From Closterium sp. Naga37s-1 (lineage: Eukaryota; Streptophyta; Zygnematophyceae; Desmidiales; Closteriaceae): DNA of 64,000 nt. The notes under the pieces were generated by a model that was not told the origin of the DNA, made no database searches, and saw nothing but the letters and a program-made list of their open reading frames with translations. Below are positions 23,201 to 36,600 of the stretch, piece after piece (the first letter of the stretch is position 1; each line of letters starts with the position of its first letter). A program made the position numbers and the translations under genes. The stretch lies in NCBI GenBank assembly GCA_947471745.1, contig CANJKZ010000533.1, positions 72,001-136,000 of the forward strand, in the 5' to 3' direction.

Positions 23201-24653
23201 TGCAGGAGAACCGGTAGAGAGGGGGACAAGGGGCCCGCACTGTGAGAACAGGAGGAGGCATGTGAAAGTGTGGGCGTAGATGCTGTGGCATGGCATGGCA
23301 TGGTATGATATAGTATGGTAAGGCATGGCACTGTGTGCGACGGCACATGGGGGACGCGACGGCGAGGAGAGGGCTGACCGTGACGGCGTTGTGCAGCAGG
23401 GTGACCTCCTTCTGGTCCAGCAGCCCTGAGTGGTCGAGATTCTCCACATACCCGTACAGCTCCGCCAGTATCGCCTGCGTCACCTGCTTCGTCTTGATGA
23501 TTGTCAGCACCTGCCACCACCATGCATGGGCACACAGCGCACGGCATGTTGCGAGAACACAGGTGAGTGGCGCAGGTGGAGGTATGTGGGCACACAGCAC
23601 AGCACCGCACAGCACAGCACCGCACAGCACCGCACAGCACAGCACAGCACAGCACAGCACAGCACAGCACAGCACAGCACAGCACAGCACAGCACAGCAC
23701 AGCACAGCACAGCACAGCACAGCACCGCACAGCACAGCACAGCACAGCACCGCACAGCACAGCACAGCACCGCACAGCACCGCACAGCACAGCACAGCAC
23801 AGCACAACATGATGAAGTACGGCACTGCGAGCACGGCTGACCTCGGGCACGTTGAGGCGCACGTCCTCGAGGAACTTCCTCGCCTCCGTCTCCTCCTCCT
23901 CGCTCTCCAATATCACCGCCTCCAGTATTGGGCTGTCCTCTGCACACACGGGCGGAGAGCAGAGAGCAGAGAGCGGAGAGCGGAGAGCAGAGAGCGGAGA
24001 GCACTCACGCTGACGACGAGGGCGAGTGTGAGTGCAATGCCGCCGCGCAGGCCGGACCAGACGAGGATGATGGCCTCCTTCCACGTGAGCCCGTAGCCGC
24101 TGCTGGCCAGCCCGGGGTACAACACTCCCACCACCACCACCCGCGACAGCTGCACGAACACAAACAGCGCCAGCATGTAGCCCCAGTCAACGCCTGGTGG
24201 GGGGGCAGAAGAGGATGGGGATACGGAGGGAGAGGGAGAAGAGGAGGTGAGCAAGGAGGAGGAGGCGCGTTCTTCAAATGATGTGTGATGTGAGCACATT
24301 GTGTGAGGGGTGAGCAGGGCGGGGCGGGAGTGAGAGGCGGGCGGCACCTCACCTTGGATGTGGCTGGCGTTGTGCAGCACGCTCTCTGCTATCACCACTC
24401 CACTGCACACACAGGGGACACAGGGGGGGGAGGGGGAGGGGGGAGGCATGGGGATGGATGTCCACATAGGCGGACAAGGAAACGGGCGACACAAGAGGTT
24501 CAAACACGAAAGCCAAGACGTACTGGGCTTGAGGGGGAAGGCAGGTGTGGATAGCAACGTGCATGGGTGGGTGCGGCGTGCGAGGGTACCTGAGCACGAA
24601 GATGAGCGTGTTGGCGATGTATGCCAGCATCTCCCTGCATGGCACCACACCAC

Positions 24654-24692
<39 letters not shown>

Positions 24693-27600
24693 CACACACA
24701 CACACACACGCACACACACACACACACACGCACACACGCACACACACACAGGACACATGGCACACGGCACAGCACACACATGCATGTGAGTGTCAACGAC
24801 CAGCTGTGGTGATGAAATGCAGCATGAGCAGGAAGAGACAAGAGCAGCGCCTCACCAGAAGCTGTGCATGTTCTTCTCATTCTCCCCTGTGAATGCCGTC
24901 TTGGCGAATATGGCAAACATGCTGCCATGCACATGCCACATGCCACACCACATGCACACAGTTGTCAGAACTTGTGAGAAAAGCTGTGACAAAGCTGGGA
25001 TGATTAATCAAAGCAGCGAATAACGAGGCAAAAGGATGAGTGAGGTGGGCGGGAGGGCACTGACATGCCGAGGGTCATATCGGACATGACTCCAGACATG
25101 TTGGTCACTGCGTTCGCCTGCATGCAGGGGCGCGGGGGCGAGATGCACACGCAGGAGGGGAGCGGAGGGCGGGGAGTGGGGAGAGCAATTGGCGGAAGGC
25201 GAGAAGGAGTAGCCTGGCTGGAAGGATGTGGCGCGCGGACAGGCAAGCTTGACATAGTGCGGCATGGTGTGGCATGGTGTGGCATGGTGTGGCATGGTGT
25301 GGCATCGTGTGGCATCGTGTGGCATGGTGTGGCATCGTGTGGCATCGTGTGGCATGGTGTGGCATGGTGTGGCATCGTGTGGCATCGTGTGGCATGGTGT
25401 GGCATGGTGTGGGTGTGGCATGGTGTGGCATGGTGTGGCATGATGTGGCATGGTGAGTGAGGGAGTGGGGGGATGGCAAAGTGAGTGAGTGAGTGATTGA
25501 TTTGAGTGAGTGAGCGCGAATGAGATGAGTGGGGCCACGCACGACAAAGAAGGCCATGTAGGAGCCGCAGATGGTGATGGTGATTTCGATGATGTAGTCG
25601 TTGAACACGGTGCGCAGCCACAGCAGACTCACCACCCCAAACGCCATCCCCAGCGCTATGCTGCCGCCCGGAGGGGTGAGAGGGGTGGAGCGAGGGGTGA
25701 GAGTGTTGGGGAGAGAGAGGAGAGTGATTGAGGATAGTGAGGGGGAAGATTGAGCTTTGAAGGGAAAGATTGAGGGGTGATAGTGAGAGTAAAGAGTGAG
25801 GGAGAAGAGTGAGGAAGAGAGGGGCAGAGTTACAACAGGAGATCTGATGGGTATTGCTGATGGGTAACAAGCACATGGGATGGATGAGAGCATATTGGGG
25901 GCGGAGGGCATGGGGAGCGGGGCGGGGGGCACGCACCCGCCGAAGAAGACGCGGCACATGAAGGCAACGATGTCCCCCGGGGAGAAGGAGTAGCCCAGCA
26001 CGAGCTGCAGGAAGAGCTGGAATATGGCGATCGCCGCCCTGCCACGCAAGGGAAAGGGGGAGAGAAGCAGGGGACGAACGATGGGGGCAGAGGGCAAGAG
26101 GAGGGAGAGGGACAGGCAGACAGTGTTGAAAGCAGGGATGATGTTTCCTCACGCCATGCCATGCCACGCCCTGTGCCATCTCTGTATTGCTACCACCCAT
26201 GCCCCCCATCCGTATGCCATGCCATGCCATGCCATGCCATGCCAAAACCAGGCCTCGTCACCCCATCATGCGCCCTTGGCCCCTCGCCCTTCACCCCTTA
26301 TCACCCCTCACCCATCATTCATGAGCGCCTCGCCGTCAATGATGGTGCGCAGCTTCTTGGAAGCACCCAGCTCCTTGAGCAGCGCCACCACGGCGACGGG
26401 ATCCGTGGTGCTCAACACACTGCCCAGCAGCATGGCCGTGCTCCACGACCACCCGTACGGCAGCACGCACTGCCACGCATCGTGCATGCAGGGAAAGGTA
26501 AAGGGGGGAGAGGGAAGAGAAGGGAGAGCAAGGTGGTGGTGCTGAGCAGCCCGCCCAGCAGCATGGCCGTGCTCCATGACCACCCGTACGGTAGCACACA
26601 CTGGGAGGGCCGTGTCGTGCCATGCAGGAGGTGGGGAAGATGATGGGCGGGGGGGGTTGAGAGGAACAAGAAGGACATTTTGTGTGGGGAAGAGTGGAAT
26701 GGACGAGAGAGAGAGGGAGAAGGCGAAATGTGGTGTGATGGGAGAGAGCAATGTGGTGTTGTGGGTGACAAGTGCAGATGATTTAGAAACGGCAAGCGAA
26801 CCTTGCACATGACATGGAGGGGGCAAGCGTACCTTGCAGATGACATGGAGGGGGCAAGCGTACCTTGCAGATGACATGGAGGGGGCAAGCGAACCTTGCA
26901 GATGACACCGAGGAAGCCGGTGGTGATGACGACACCCGGCACTGCCAGCAGGAAGATCTGCACCATGCACCTCTGCCAGGGGGGAACGGGCGGACGCGCG
27001 GGAATAGCAGGGGAGAATCCGGAGGGCGGGGAAGGAGAAAAGGACGACGAGCACATGGCGCAGAGGCAGCAGAGCGAGCAAGGCAGCAGAGCAGGGAGGG
27101 CGCACCTTGATCTGGTGCAGCATGGGGGGCGCACCTTGATCTGGTGCAGCTCGAAGGCGAAGGCGCTCTCAAAGAGAAGCGCGGGCAGGAAGACGAAAAA
27201 GATTATGTTCGGCTCTATCGCCGCCCCTGCGCGCATGGGGGACGGGGAGAGCCGTGGGGCAGGCAGGGGCGGGGGGAGGGAGGGAGGGAGCGAACAAGGG
27301 AGGGAGGGAGAGAGGGAGGGAGGCGAGGGTGGATGGGAGGGTAGCGGTGGAAGGGGGGGGGTGGTGTGTGTGTGGCAGAGGGAACAGCGACAGCGGACAA
27401 GCGACGTGAGAGGAATTGGAGCTGAGCGCGCGCATAGTCAAACAAGGCGAGTGCGCGGTGGGTGGGGGAGGGCGCGTGGGGCGAGTGAGGGAGCGCGTGG
27501 CGAGTGAGGGCGCGTGGGGCGAGTGAGGGAGCGCGTGGCGAGTGAGGGCGCGTGGGGCGAGTGAGGGAGCGCGAGGCGAGTGAGGGCGCGTGGGGCGAGT

Positions 27601-30600
27601 GAGGGAGCGCGTGGCGAGTGAGGGCGCGTGGGGCGAGTGAGGGAGCGCGTGGCGAGTGAGGGCGCGTGGGGCGAGTGAGGGAGCGCGTGGCGAGTGAGGG
27701 AGCGCGTGGCGAGTGAGGGAGCGCGTGGCGAGTGAGGGAGCGCGTGGCGAGTGAGGGAGCGCGTGGCGAGTGAGGGAGCGCGTGACGAGTGAGGGTGCGC
27801 GTGGGGCGAGTGAGGGAGCGCGCGGCGAGTGAGGGCGCGTGGGGCGAGTGAGGGAGCGCGTGGCGAGTGAGGGCGCGTGGGGCGAGTGAGGGAGCGCGTG
27901 GCGAGTGAGGGAGCGCGTGGCGAGTGAGGGAGCGCGTGGCGAGTGAGGGAGCGCGTGGCGAGTGAGGGAGCGCGTGGCGAGTGAGGGAGCGCGTGGCGAG
28001 TGAGGGAGCGCGTGGCGAGTGAGGGAGCGCGTGGCGAGTGAGGGTGCGCGTGGGGCGAGTGAGGGAGCGCGTGGCGAGTGAGGGCGCGTGGGGCGAGTGA
28101 GGGAGCGCGTGGCGAGTGAGGGCGCGTGGGGCGAGTGAGGGAGCGCGTGGCGAGTGAGGGAGCGCGTGGCGAGTGAGGGAGCGCGTGGCGAGTGAGGGAG
28201 TGCGTGGCGAGTGAGGGAGCGCGTGGCGAGTGAGGGAGCGCGTGGCGAGTGAGGGAGCGCGTGGCGAGTGAGGGAGCGCGTGGCGAGTGAGGGAGCGCGT
28301 GGCGAGTGAGGGAGCGCGTGGCGAGTGAGGGAGCGCGTGGCGAGTGAGGGAGCGCGTGGCGAGTGAGGGAGCGCGTGGCGAGTGAGGGAGCGCGTGGCGA
28401 GTGAGGGAGCGCGTGGCGAGTGAGGGAGCGCGTGGCGAGTGAGGGTGCGCGTGGGGCGAGTGAGGGAGCGCGTGGCGAGTGAGGGCGCGTGGGGCGAGTG
28501 AGGGAGCGCGTGGCGAGTGAGGGAGCGCGTGGCGAGTGAGGGAGCGCGTGGCGAGTGAGGGAGCGCGTGGCGAGTGAGGGTGCGCGTGGGGCGAGTGAGG
28601 GAGCGCGTGGCGAGTGAGGGCGCGTGGGGCGAGTGAGGGAGCGCGTGGCGAGTGAGGGCGCGTGGGGCGAGTGAGGGAGCGCGTGGCGAGTGAGGGAGCG
28701 CGTGGCGAGTGAGGGAGCGCGTGGCGAGTGAGGGAGCGCGTGGCGAGTGAGGGAGCGCGTGGCGAGTGAGGGAGCGCGTGGCGAGTGAGGGAGCGCGTGG
28801 CGAGTGAGAGAGCGCGTGGCGAGTGAGGGAGCGCGTGGCGAGTGAGGGTGCGCGTGGGGCGAGTGAGGGAGCGCGTGGCGAGTGAGGGCGCGTGGGGCGA
28901 GTGAGGGAGCGCGTGGCGAGTGAGGGCGCGTGGGGCGAGTGAGGGAGCGCGTGGCGAGTGAGGAGGGAGCGCGTGGCGAGTGAGGGAGCGCGTGGCGAGT
29001 GAGGGAGCGCGTGGCGAGTGAGGGAGCGCGTGGCGAGTGAGGGAGCGCGTGGCGAGTGAGGGAGCGCGTGGCGAGTGAGGGAGCGCGTGGCGAGTGAGGG
29101 AGCGCGTGGCGAGTGAGGGTGCGCGTGGGGCGAGTGAGGGAGCGCGTGGCGAGTGAGGGCGCGTGGGGCGAGTGAGGGAGCGCGTGGCGAGTGAGGGAGC
29201 GCGTGGCGAGTGAGGGAGCGCGTGGCGAGTGAGGGAGCGCGTGGCGAGTGAGGGAGCGCGTGGCGAGTGAGGGAGCGCGTGGCGAGTGAGGGAGCGCGTG
29301 GCGAGTGAGGGTGCGCGTGGCGAGTGAGGGTGCGCGTGGGGCGAGTGAGGGAGCGCGTGGCGAGTGAGGGCGCGTGGGGCGAGTGAGGGAGCGCGTGGCG
29401 AGTGAGGGCGCGTGGGGCGAGTGAGGGAGCGCGTGGCGAGTGAGGGAGCGCGTGGCGAGTGAGGGAGCGCGTGGCGAGTGAGGGAGCGCGTGGCGAGTGA
29501 GGGAGCGCGTGGCGAGTGAGGGAGCGCGTGGCGAGTGAGGGAGCGCGTGGCGAGTGAGGGAGCGCGTGGCGAGTGAGGGTGCGCGTGGCGAGTGAGGGTG
29601 CGCGTGGCGAGTGAGGGTGCGCGTGGCGAGTGAGGGAGCGCGTGGCGAGTGAGGGAGCTCGTGGCGAGTGAGGGAGCGCGTGGCGAGTGAGGGAGCGCGT
29701 GGCGAGTGAGGGAGCGCGTGGCGAGTGAGGGAGCGCGTGGCGAGTGAGGGTGCGCGTGGGGCGAGTGAGGGAGCGCGTGGCGAGTGAGGGCGCGTGGGGC
29801 GAGTGAGGGAGCGCGTGGCGAGTGAGGGCGCGTGGGGCGAGTGAGGGAGCGCGTGGCGAGTGAGGGAGCGCGTGGCGAGTGAGGGAGCGCGTGGCGAGTG
29901 AGGGAGCGCGTGGCGAGTGAGGGAGCGCGTGGCGAGTGAGGGTGCGCGTGGCGAGTGAGGGAGCGCGTGGCGAGTGAGGGAGCGCGTGGCGAGTGAGGGA
30001 GCGCGTGGCGAGTGAGGGTGCGCGTGGGGCGAGTGAGGGAGCGCGTGGCGAGTGAGGGCGCGTGGGGCGAGTGAGGGAGCGCGTGGCGAGTGAGGGAGCG
30101 CGTGGCGAGTGAGGGAGCGCGTGGCGAGTGAGGGAGCGCGTGGCGAGTGAGGGAGCGCGTGGCGAGTGAGGGAGCGCGTGGCGAGTGAGGGAGCGCGTGG
30201 CGAGTGAGGGTGCGCGTGGCGAGTGAGGGTGCGCGTGGGGCGAGTGAGGGAGCGCGTGGCGAGTGAGGGCGCGTGGGGCGAGTGAGGGAGCGCGTGGCGA
30301 GTGAGGGCGCGTGGGGCGAGTGAGGGAGCGCGTGGCGAGTGAGGGAGCGCGTGGCGAGTGAGGGAGCGCGTGGCGAGTGAGGGAGCGCGTGGCGAGTGAG
30401 GGAGCGCGTGGCGAGTGAGGGAGCGCGTGGCGAGTGAGGGAGCGCGTGGCGAGTGAGGGTGCGCGTGGCGAGTGAGGGTGCGCGTGGGGCGAGTGAGGGA
30501 GCGCGTGGCGAGTGAGGGCGCGTGGGGCGAGTGAGGGAGCGCGTGGCGAGTGAGGGCGCGTGGGGCGAGTGAGGGAGCGCGTGGCGAGTGAGGGAGCGCG

Positions 30601-33600
30601 TGGCGAGTGAGGGAGCGCGTGGCGAGTGAGGGAGCGCGTGGCGAGTGAGGGAGCGCGTGGCGAGTGAGGGAGCGCGTGGCGAGTGAGGGAGCGCGTGGCG
30701 AGTGAGGGTGCGCGTGGCGAGTGAGGGTGCGCGTGGCGAGTGAGGGTGCGCGTGGCGAGTGAGGGAGCTCGTGGCGAGTGAGGGAGCACGTGGCGAGTGA
30801 GGGAGCGCGTGGCGAGTGAGGGAGCGCGTGGCGAGTGAGGGAGCGCGTGGCGAGTGAGGGAGCGCGTGGCGAGTGAGGGTGCGCGTGGGGCGAGTGAGGG
30901 AGCGCGTGGCGAGTGAGGGCGCGTGGGGCGAGTGAGGGAGCGCGTGGCGAGTGAGGGCGCGTGGGGCGAGTGAGGGAGCGCGTGGCGAGTGAGGGAGCGC
31001 GTGGCGAGTGAGGGAGCGCGTGGCGAGTGAGGGAGCGCGTGGCGAGTGAGGGAGCGCGTGGCGAGTGAGGGTGCGCGTGGCGAGTGAGGGAGCGCGTGGC
31101 GAGTGAGGGAGCGCGTGGCGAGTGAGGGAGCGCGTGGCGAGTGAGGGAGCGCGTGGCGAGTGAGGGAGCGCGTGGCGAGTGAGGGTGCGCGTGGGGCGAG
31201 TGAGGGAGCGCGTGGCGAGTGAGGGGCGCGTGGGGCGAGTGAGGGAGCGCGTGGCGAGTGAGGGCGCGCGTGGCGAGTGAGGGAGCGCGTGGCGAGTGAG
31301 GGCGCGTGGGGCGAGTGAGGGAGCGCGTGGCGAGTGAGGGAGCGCCTGGCGAGTGAGGGAGCGCGTGGCGAGTGAGGGAGCGCGTGGCGAGTGAGGGTGC
31401 GCGTGGCGAGTGAGGGTGCGCGTGGCGAGTGAGGGTGCGCGTGGCGAGTGAGGGTGCGCGTGGCGAGTGAGGGTGCGCGTGGCGAGTGAGGGTGCGCGTG
31501 GCGAGTGAGGGTGCGCGTGGCGAGTGAGGGTGCGCGTGGCGAGTGAGGGTGCGCGTGGCGAGTGAGGGTGCGCGTGGCGAGTGAGGGTGCGCGTGGCGAG
31601 TGAGGGTGCGCGTGGCGAGTGAGGGTGCGCGTGGCGAGTGAGGGAGCGCGTGGCGAGTGAGGGTGCGCGTGGGGCGAGTGAGGGAGCGCGTGGCGAGTGA
31701 GGGCGCGTGGGGCGAGTGAGGGAGCGCGTGGCGAGTGAGGGTGCGCGTGGCGAGTGAGGGTGCGCGTGGCGAGTGAGGGTGCGCGTGGCGAGTGAGGGAG
31801 CGCGTGGCGAGTGAGGGAGCGCGTGGCGAGTGAGGGAGCGCGTGGCGAGTGAGGGAGCGCGTGGCGAGTGAGGGAGCGCGTGGCGAGTGAGGGAGCGCGT
31901 GGCGAGTGAGGGTGCGCGTGGGGCGAGTGAGGGAGCGCGTGGCGAGTGAGGGCGCGTGGGGCGAGTGAGGGAGCGCGTGGCGAGTGAGGGCGCGTGGGGC
32001 GAGTGAGGGAGCGCGTGGCGAGTGAGGGAGCGCGTGGCGAGTGAGGGAGCGCGTGGCGAGTGAGGGAGCGCGTGGCGAGTGAGGGAGCGCGTGGCGAGTG
32101 AGGGTGCGCGTGGCGAGTGAGGGAGCGCGTGGCGAGTGAGGGAGCGCGTGGCGAGTGAGGGTGCGCGTGGCGAGTGAGGGTGCGCGTGGCGAGTGAGGGT
32201 GCGCGTGGCGAGTGAGGGAGCGCGTGGCGAGTGAGGGAGCGCGTGGCGAGTGAGGGAGCGCGTGGCGAGTGAGGGAGCGCGTGGCGAGTGAGGGAGCGCG
32301 TGGCGAGTGAGGGAGCGCGTGGCGAGTGAGGGTGCGCGTGGGGCGAGTGAGGGAGCGCGTGGCGAGTGAGGGCGCGTGGGGCGAGTGAGGGAGCGCGTGG
32401 CGAGTGAGGGCGCGTGGGGCGAGTGAGGGAGCGCGTGGCGAGTGAGGGTGCGCGTGGCGAGTGAGGGTGCGCGTGGCGAGTGAGGGTGCGCGTGGCGAGT
32501 GAGGGTGCGCGTGGCGAGTGAGGGTGCGCGTGGGGCGAGTGAGGGAGCGCGTGGCGAGTGAGGGAGCGCGTGGCGAGTGAGGGAGCGCGTGGCGAGTGAG
32601 GGAGCGCGTGGCGAGTGAGGGAGCGCGTGGCGAGTGAGGGAGCGCGTGGCGAGTGAGGGAGCGCGTGGCGAGTGAGGGAGCGCGTGGCGAGTGAGGGAGC
32701 GCGTGGCGAGTGAGGGTGCGCGTGGCGAGTGAGGGTGCGCGTGGCGAGTGAGGGTGCGCGTGGCGAGTGAGGGAGCGCGTGGCGAGTGAGGGAGCGCGTG
32801 GCGAGTGAGGGAGCGCGTGGCGAGTGAGGGAGCGCGTGGCGAGTGAGGGAGCGCGTGGCGAGTGAGGGAGCGCGTGGCGAGTGAGGGTGCGCGTGGGGCG
32901 AGTGAGGGAGCGCGTGGCGAGTGAGGGCGCGTGGGGCGAGTGAGGGAGCGCGTGGCGAGTGAGGGCGCGTGGGGCGAGTGAGGGAGCGCGTGGCGAGTGA
33001 GGGAGCGCGTGGCGAGTGAGGGAGCGCGTGGCGAGTGAGGGAGCGCGTGGCGAGTGAGGGAGCGCGTGGCGAGTGAGGGTGCGCGTGGCGAGTGAGGGAG
33101 CGCGTGGCGAGTGAGGGAGCGCGTGGCGAGTGAGGGAGCGCGTGGCGAGTGAGGGTGCGCGTGGGGCGAGTGAGGGAGCGCGTGGCGAGTGAGGGCGCGT
33201 GGGGCGAGTGAGGGAGCGCGTGGCGAGTGAGGGAGCGCGTGGCGAGTGAGGGAGCGCGTGGCGAGTGAGGGAGCGCGTGGCGAGTGAGGGAGCGCGTGGC
33301 GAGTGAGGGAGCGCGTGGCGAGTGAGGGAGCGCGTGGCGAGTGAGGGTGCGCGTGGCGAGTGAGGGTGCGCGTGGGGCGAGTGAGGGAGCGCGTGGCGAG
33401 TGAGGGCGCGTGGGGCGAGTGAGGGAGCGCGTGGCGAGTGAGGGCGCGTGGGGCGAGTGAGGGAGCGCGTGGCGAGTGAGGGAGCGCGTGGCGAGTGAGG
33501 GAGCGCGTGGCGAGTGAGGGAGCGCGTGGCGAGTGAGGGAGCGCGTGGCGAGTGAGGGAGCGCGTGGCGAGTGAGGGAGCGCGTGGCGAGTGAGGGTGCG

Positions 33601-36600
33601 CGTGGCGAGTGAGGGTGCGCGTGGGGCGAGTGAGGGAGCGCGTGGCGAGTGAGGGCGCGTGGGGCGAGTGAGGGAGCGCGTGGCGAGTGAGGGCGCGTGG
33701 GGCGAGTGAGGGAGCGCGTGGCGAGTGAGGGAGCGCGTGGCGAGTGAGGGAGCGCGTGGCGAGTGAGGGAGCGCGTGGCGAGTGAGGGAGCGCGTGGCGA
33801 GTGAGGGAGCGCGTGGCGAGTGAGGGAGCGCGTGGCGAGTGAGGGTGCGCGTGGCGAGTGAGGGTGCGCGTGGCGAGTGAGGGTGCGCGTGGCGAGTGAG
33901 GGAGCGCGTGGCGAGTGAGGGAGCGCGTGGCGAGTGAGGGAGCGCGTGGCGAGTGAGGGAGCGCGTGGCGAGTGAGGGAGCGCGTGGCGAGTGAGGGAGC
34001 GCGTGGCGAGTGAGGGCGTGCGAGTGAGGGTGCGCGTGGGGCGAGTGAGGGAGCGCGTGGCGAGTGAGGGCGCGTGGGGCGAGTGAGGGAGCGCGTGGCG
34101 AGTGAGGGCGCGTGGGGCGAGTGAGGGAGCGCGTGGCGAGTGAGGGAGCGCGTGGCGAGTGAGGGAGCGCGTGGCGAGTGAGGGAGCGCGTGGCGAGTGA
34201 GGGAGCGCGTGGCGAGTGAGGGAGCGCGTGGCGAGTGAGGGAGCGCGTGGCGAGTGAGGGAGCGCGTGGCGAGTGAGGGAGCGCGTGGCGAGTGAGGGAG
34301 CGCGTGGCGAGTGAGGGAGCGCGTGGCGAGTGAGGGTGCGCGTGGGGCGAGTGAGGGAGCGCGTGGCGAGTGAGGGCGCGTGGGGCGAGTGAGGGAGCGC
34401 GTGGCGAGTGAGGGCGCGCGTGGCGAGTGAGGGAGCGCGTGGCGAGTGAGGGAGCGCGTGGCGAGTGAGGGAGCGCGTGGCGAGTGAGGGAGCGCCTGGC
34501 GAGTGAGGGAGCGCGTGGCGAGTGAGGGAGCGCGTGGCGAGTGAGGGTGCGCGTGGCGAGTGAGGGTGCGCGTGGCGAGTGAGGGTGCGCGTGGCGAGTG
34601 AGGGTGCGCGTGGCGAGTGAGGGTGCGCGTGGCGAGTGAGGGTGCGCGTGGCGAGTGAGGGTGCGCGTGGCGAGTGAGGGTGCGCGTGGCGAGTGAGGGT
34701 GCGCGTGGCGAGTGAGGGTGCGCGTGGCGAGTGAGGGTGCGCGTGGCGAGTGAGGGTGCGCGTGGCGAGTGAGGGTGCGCGTGGCGAGTGAGGGTGCGCG
34801 TGGCGAGTGAGGGAGCGCGTGGCGAGTGAGGGTGCGCGTGGGGCGAGTGAGGGAGCGCGTGGCGAGTGAGGGCGCGTGGGGCGAGTGAGGGAGCGCGTGG
34901 CGAGTGAGGGTGCGCGTGGCGAGTGAGGGTGCGCGTGGCGAGTGAGGGTGCGCGTGGCGAGTGAGGGAGCGCGTGGCGATTGAGGGAGCGCGTGGCGAGT
35001 GAGGGAGCGCGTGGCGAGTGAGGGAGCGCGTGGCGAGTGAGGGAGCGCGTGGCGAGTGAGGGAGCGCGTGGCGAGTGAGGGTGCGCGTGGGGCGAGTGAG
35101 GGAGCGCGTGGCGAGTGAGGGCGCGTGGGGCGAGTGAGGGAGCGCGTGGCGAGTGAGGGCGCGTGGGGCGAGTGAGGGAGCGCGTGGCGAGTGAGGGAGC
35201 GCGTGGCGAGTGAGGGAGCGCGTGGCGAGTGAGGGAGCGCGTGGCGAGTGAGGGAGCGCGTGGCGAGTGAGGGTGCGCGTGGCGAGTGAGGGAGCGCGTG
35301 GCGAGTGAGGGAGCGCGTGGCGAGTGAGGGAGCGCGTGGCGAGTGAGGGAGCGCGTGGCGAGTGAGGGAGCGCGTGGCGAGTGAGGGTGCGCGTGGGGCG
35401 AGTGAGGGAGCGCGTGGCGAGTGAGGGCGCGTGGGGCGAGTGAGGGAGCGCGTGGCGAGTGAGGGCGCGCGTGGCGAGTGAGGGAGCGCGTGGCGAGTGA
35501 GGGAGCGCGTGGCGAGTGAGGGAGCGCGTGGCGAGTGAGGGAGCGCCTGGCGAGTGAGGGAGCGCGTGGCGAGTGAGGGAGCGCGTGGCGAGTGAGGGTG
35601 CGCGTGGCGAGTGAGGGTGCGCGTGGCGAGTGAGGGTGCGCGTGGCGAGTGAGGGTGCGCGTGGCGAGTGAGGGTGCGCGTGGCGAGTGAGGGTGCGCGT
35701 GGCGAGTGAGGGTGCGCGTGGCGAGTGAGGGTGCGCGTGGCGAGTGAGGGTGCGCGTGGCGAGTGAGGGTGCGCGTGGCGAGTGAGGGTGCGCGTGGCGA
35801 GTGAGGGTGCGCGTGGCGAGTGAGGGTGCGCGTGGCGAGTGAGGGTGCGCGTGGCGAGTGAGGGAGCGCGTGGCGAGTGAGGGTGCGCGTGGCGAGTGAG
35901 GGAGCGCGTGGCGAGTGAGGGTGCGCGTGGCGAGTGAGGGTGCGCGTGGCGAGTGAGGTGCGCGTGGCGAGTGAGGGTGCGCGTGGCGAGTGAGGGTGCG
36001 CGTGGCGAGTGAGGGTGCGCGTGGCGAGTGAGGGTGCGCGTGGCGAGTGAGGGTGCGCGTGGCGAGTGAGGGTGCGCGTGGCGAGTGAGGGTGCGCGTGG
36101 CGAGTGAGGGTGCGCGTGGCGAGTGAGGGTGCGCGTGGCGAGTGAGGGTGCGCGTGGCGAGTGAGGGTGCGCGTGGCGAGTGAGGGTGCGCGTGGCGAGT
36201 GAGGGTGCGCGTGGCGAGTGAGGGTGCGCGTGGCGAGTGAGGGTGCGCGTGGCGAGTGAGGGTGCGCGTGGCGAGTGAGGGTGCGCGTGGCGAGTGAGGG
36301 TGCGCGTGGCGAGTGAGGGTGCGCGTGGCGAGTGAGGGTGCGCGTGGCGAGTGAGGGTGCGCGTGGCGAGTGAGGGTGCGCGTGGCGAGTGAGGGTGCGC
36401 GTGGCGAGTGAGGGTGCGCGTGGCGAGTGAGGGTGCGCGTGGCGAGTGAGGGAGCGCGTGGCGAGTGAGGGTGCGCGTGGCGAGTGAGGGAGCGCGTGGC
36501 GAGTGAGGGTGCGCGTGGCGAGTGAGGGTGCGCGTGGCGAGTGAGGGTGCGCGTGGCGAGTGAGGGTGCGCGTGGCGAGTGAGGGTGCGCGTGGGGCGAG

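Noticed and set aside
23430-23840. Long frames of STAQHSTAQH and LCCAVLCCAV type
   Set aside because: These are translations of the pentanucleotide microsatellite in an SOS1 intron.
24349-24946. Cys/Val-rich and His/Thr-rich frames near 24.7 kb
   Set aside because: These are translations of the (CA)n repeat in an SOS1 intron.
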